Positions 62,263 to 64,000 of a stretch of DNA of 64,000 nucleotides are shown here, piece after piece. Location: contig CANLUY010000002.1 in NCBI GenBank assembly GCA_947494435.1, forward strand, positions 806,001 to 870,000, written 5' to 3'. Origin of the DNA: an uncultured Litoreibacter sp. Its GTDB lineage: Bacteria > Pseudomonadota > Alphaproteobacteria > Rhodobacterales > Rhodobacteraceae. The translations under genes were made by a program, and so were the position numbers. Under the pieces are notes generated by a model. The model was not told the DNA's origin, ran no database searches, and was given only the letters and a program-made list of their open reading frames with translations. Every line of letters starts with the position of its first letter. The first letter of the stretch is position 1.

Positions 62263-64000
62263 TTAGCTACACCCAGAGGTGCCGCCACATGTGTTGCACT
62301 TCATGCAAGTCCCATTGCGCACGAGTGTGTAGTTGCCGCATTCGCCACACGCCTCACCCTCGTAGCCTTGCATCTTCGCTTTATCGCGCGCTGACATGGA
62401 CACCGATCCTGCGGTCACTGTGGCCGCACTTGTCTCAGGAACGAGTGTTTGCAGTGCCGCGACCGGATCAGTGGACGTGTCCAGTGCCGTGGCACCCGTC
62501 AAACCTCCCTGTAAAACTTGGAGTTCTTGCGGAACACGTTTGCGAAGGTAACCTGTGGAACTGATTTGCTTGAGCACTTCGAGCGATTTAGTTGCAGCCG
62601 ACTCTCCCAGCTCTGCGATGTTTTGCTTACCTTCATCCTCGCCACGACCCAGATCGTCAAATGTCTCACCCGTCGGTTTGACATGCGCCAAATCGGTGCG
62701 GTCCAGATAGGACACTGCCAACTCCCGGAAGATGTAGTCCAGTACGGAGGTTGCGTTCTTGATAGAGTCGTTTCCTTGGACCATGCCCGCTGGTTCAAAC
62801 TTGGTGAAAGTGAACGCGTCCACGAACTCCTCCAACGGTACGCCGTATTGAAGACCGACGGAGACCGCGATGGCGAAGTTGTTCATCATGGCGCGGAAGC
62901 CAGCACCTTCTTTGTGCATGTCGATGAAGATCTCACCCAATTCACCGTTCTCATACTCGCCAGTGCGCAAGTAGACCTTGTGGCCACCCACATTCGCCTT
63001 CTGGGTGTAACCCTTCCGGCGGTGAGGCATCCGAGAGCGGGCTTGAGCCTTTTCGACTTCTTTGATCACGACTTTTTCGATGATCTTTTCGGCCAACACT
63101 TCTGCCTTCTGCATTGGGGAGCCGCTTTCCAGCACTTCGGCCGCGTCGTCATCATCCTCGACTAGAGCAGCCGCCAAAGGTTGCGACAGTTTCGAGCCGT
63201 CACGGTACAGGGCATTCGCCTTGATCGCGAGGGACCAGCTGAGCTCATATGCCTTCTGGCAATCCTCGATAGTCGCGTCATTCGGCATGTTGATCGTCTT
63301 GGAGATCGCGCCGGAGATGAAGGACTGTGCCGCCGCCATCATATAGATGTGGCTGTCGACGCTCAGATAACGCTTGCCGATTTTGCCGCATGGGTTGGCG
63401 CAATCGAAGACTGAATAGTGCTTCTCTTCCAGATGCGGCGCACCTTCCAGCGTCATAGTCCCGCAGACATGGTCATTAGCGTGGGTGATCTGCTCTTTCG
63501 AAAAGCCCAGATGCGTCAGCATATCAAAGCCCGGATCGTTCAGTTTGGCCATTGGGATACCCAATGTCCCGGTGCAGAACTCTTCACCCAGTGTCCATTG
63601 GTTGAACACGAAACGGATGTCGAAGGCGCTTGGAAGTGCGGCTTCGATCTTTGCCAGTTCAGCCTCGCCAAACCCGTGCCCGATCAGGGACGTGTGGTTG
63701 ATCCCCGGCGCGTTGCCCAGCGTCGCGTGGCCGACAGCGTAGGAGACGATTTCTTCCACCTGGGAGGATGTGTAGCCCAACGTCTCCAGCGCCGCCGGGA
63801 CGGAGCGGTTGATGATCTTGAAGTAACCGCCCCCTGCCAGCTTCTTGAATTTTACGAGCGCAAAGTCAGGCTCGATGCCGGTTGTGTCGCAATCCATGAC
63901 CAGACCGATCGTGCCGGTTGGTGCGATGACGGACACTTGTGCGTTGCGATAGCCGTGCTTTTCGCCCAGCTCCAGTGCTTCATCCCAAGCGGCGACAGCC
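62263..64000 (-). CDS. nrdJ: vitamin B12-dependent ribonucleotide reductase (C-terminal part)
   Basis: Class II ribonucleotide reductase making deoxyribonucleotides with adenosylcobalamin. The gene runs past the right edge of the window; about 578 C-terminal residues are seen. The [29 protein letters not shown] segment is a class II loop feature. Further down are [21 protein letters not shown] and [29 protein letters not shown]. The end is a zinc-ribbon-like tail with cysteines in [23 protein letters not shown]. It is intact as far as visible and followed by a strong hairpin. Confidence 0.97.
   Translation of the reverse strand, partial: AVAAWDEALELGEKHGYRNAQVSVIAPTGTIGLVMDCDTTGIEPDFALVKFKKLAGGGYFKIINRSVPAALETLGYTSSQVEEIVSYAVGHATLGNAPGINHTSLIGHGFGEAELAKIEAALPSAFDIRFVFNQWTLGEEFCTGTLGIPMAKLNDPGFDMLTHLGFSKEQITHANDHVCGTMTLEGAPHLEEKHYSVFDCANPCGKIGKRYLSVDSHIYMMAAAQSFISGAISKTINMPNDATIEDCQKAYELSWSLAIKANALYRDGSKLSQPLAAALVEDDDDAAEVLESGSPMQKAEVLAEKIIEKVVIKEVEKAQARSRMPHRRKGYTQKANVGGHKVYLRTGEYENGELGEIFIDMHKEGAGFRAMMNNFAIAVSVGLQYGVPLEEFVDAFTFTKFEPAGMVQGNDSIKNATSVLDYIFRELAVSYLDRTDLAHVKPTGETFDDLGRGEDEGKQNIAELGESAATKSLEVLKQISSTGYLRKRVPQELQVLQGGLTGATALDTSTDPVAALQTLVPETSAATVTAGSVSMSARDKAKMQGYEGEACGECGNYTLVRNGTCMKCNTCGGTSGCS

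Overview
The window looks like a chromosomal segment of a marine alphaproteobacterium of the Rhodobacterales (Roseobacter group). Supporting signs are the block nifR3/dusB-ntrB-ntrC-ntrY-ntrX-trkA-trkH-hfq-hflX, NtrC and NtrX proteins without the sigma54-contact GAFTGA loop, a metal-cysteine-free HemB, a B12-dependent ribonucleotide reductase, DUF2852 and arginyl/leucyl-transferase genes, a TRAP transporter and a CtrA-type binding motif. I found no tRNA, rRNA, insertion sequence, prophage or CRISPR array. The DNA is dense, ordinary core chromosome; several convergent genes overlap.

Layout. 1-5.2 kb: end of aroQ and a LuxR-type regulator; a gene-poor stretch headed by tandem CtrA-like boxes; rpsB-tsf (minus strand); the pseudouridine-degrading pair psuK-psuG. 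5.3-10.1 kb: a DUF502 membrane protein, then a minus-strand cluster of an oligopeptide-type binding protein, an entericidin-like mini-lipoprotein, a DCC thiol oxidoreductase and a saccharopine dehydrogenase/DUF4166 protein. 10.2-17 kb: a candidate small RNA, a 3-hydroxybutyrate dehydrogenase-patatin pair, a small secreted repeat protein, an acyl-CoA ligase-FrnE pair, a Bcr/CflA-like MFS pump and a peroxiredoxin-like protein. 17-27 kb: mfd, hemB, a SYLF lipoprotein, a beta-hydroxyacid dehydrogenase, a penicillin acylase-type hydrolase, a histidine phosphatase and a DUF2177 protein.

27.4-39.2 kb is one co-directional minus-strand block: tRNA dihydrouridine synthase, two nitrogen two-component systems (NtrB/NtrC, NtrY/NtrX), potassium uptake (TrkA/TrkH), Hfq and HflX. 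39.4-45.9 kb, on the plus strand, carries ispF-pgpA-cinA-like, amtB, rsgA, DUF2852, RDD, bpt and a VOC protein. 46-52.7 kb is a TRAP transporter (P, Q and an enlarged M subunit) facing a Cache-domain histidine kinase and its NarL-type regulator. 52.7-59.1 kb has two overlapping Lin0512 paralogs with a VOC protein, then branched-chain amino acid synthesis: a leader peptide and attenuator, ilvB, an unknown gene, a hybrid kinase on the opposite strand and ilvN. 59.2-64 kb holds a structured non-coding stretch, an EF-hand protein, a Rieske oxygenase, a 47-residue Lys/Ala-rich protein with a structured 3' region, and the C-terminal part of nrdJ.

Points most worth checking: hflX has no canonical start codon and seems to begin at an ATT overlapping the hfq stop; the ilv attenuator with a V-V-V-I-L leader peptide; tandem CtrA boxes in front of a gene-free structured stretch; a compact promoter-hairpin-terminator small RNA candidate at 10.2 kb; and a small secreted protein with DSAAER repeats behind an array of CTCAC/GTGAG motifs. 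All assignments rest on reading the sequence; no database search was run.
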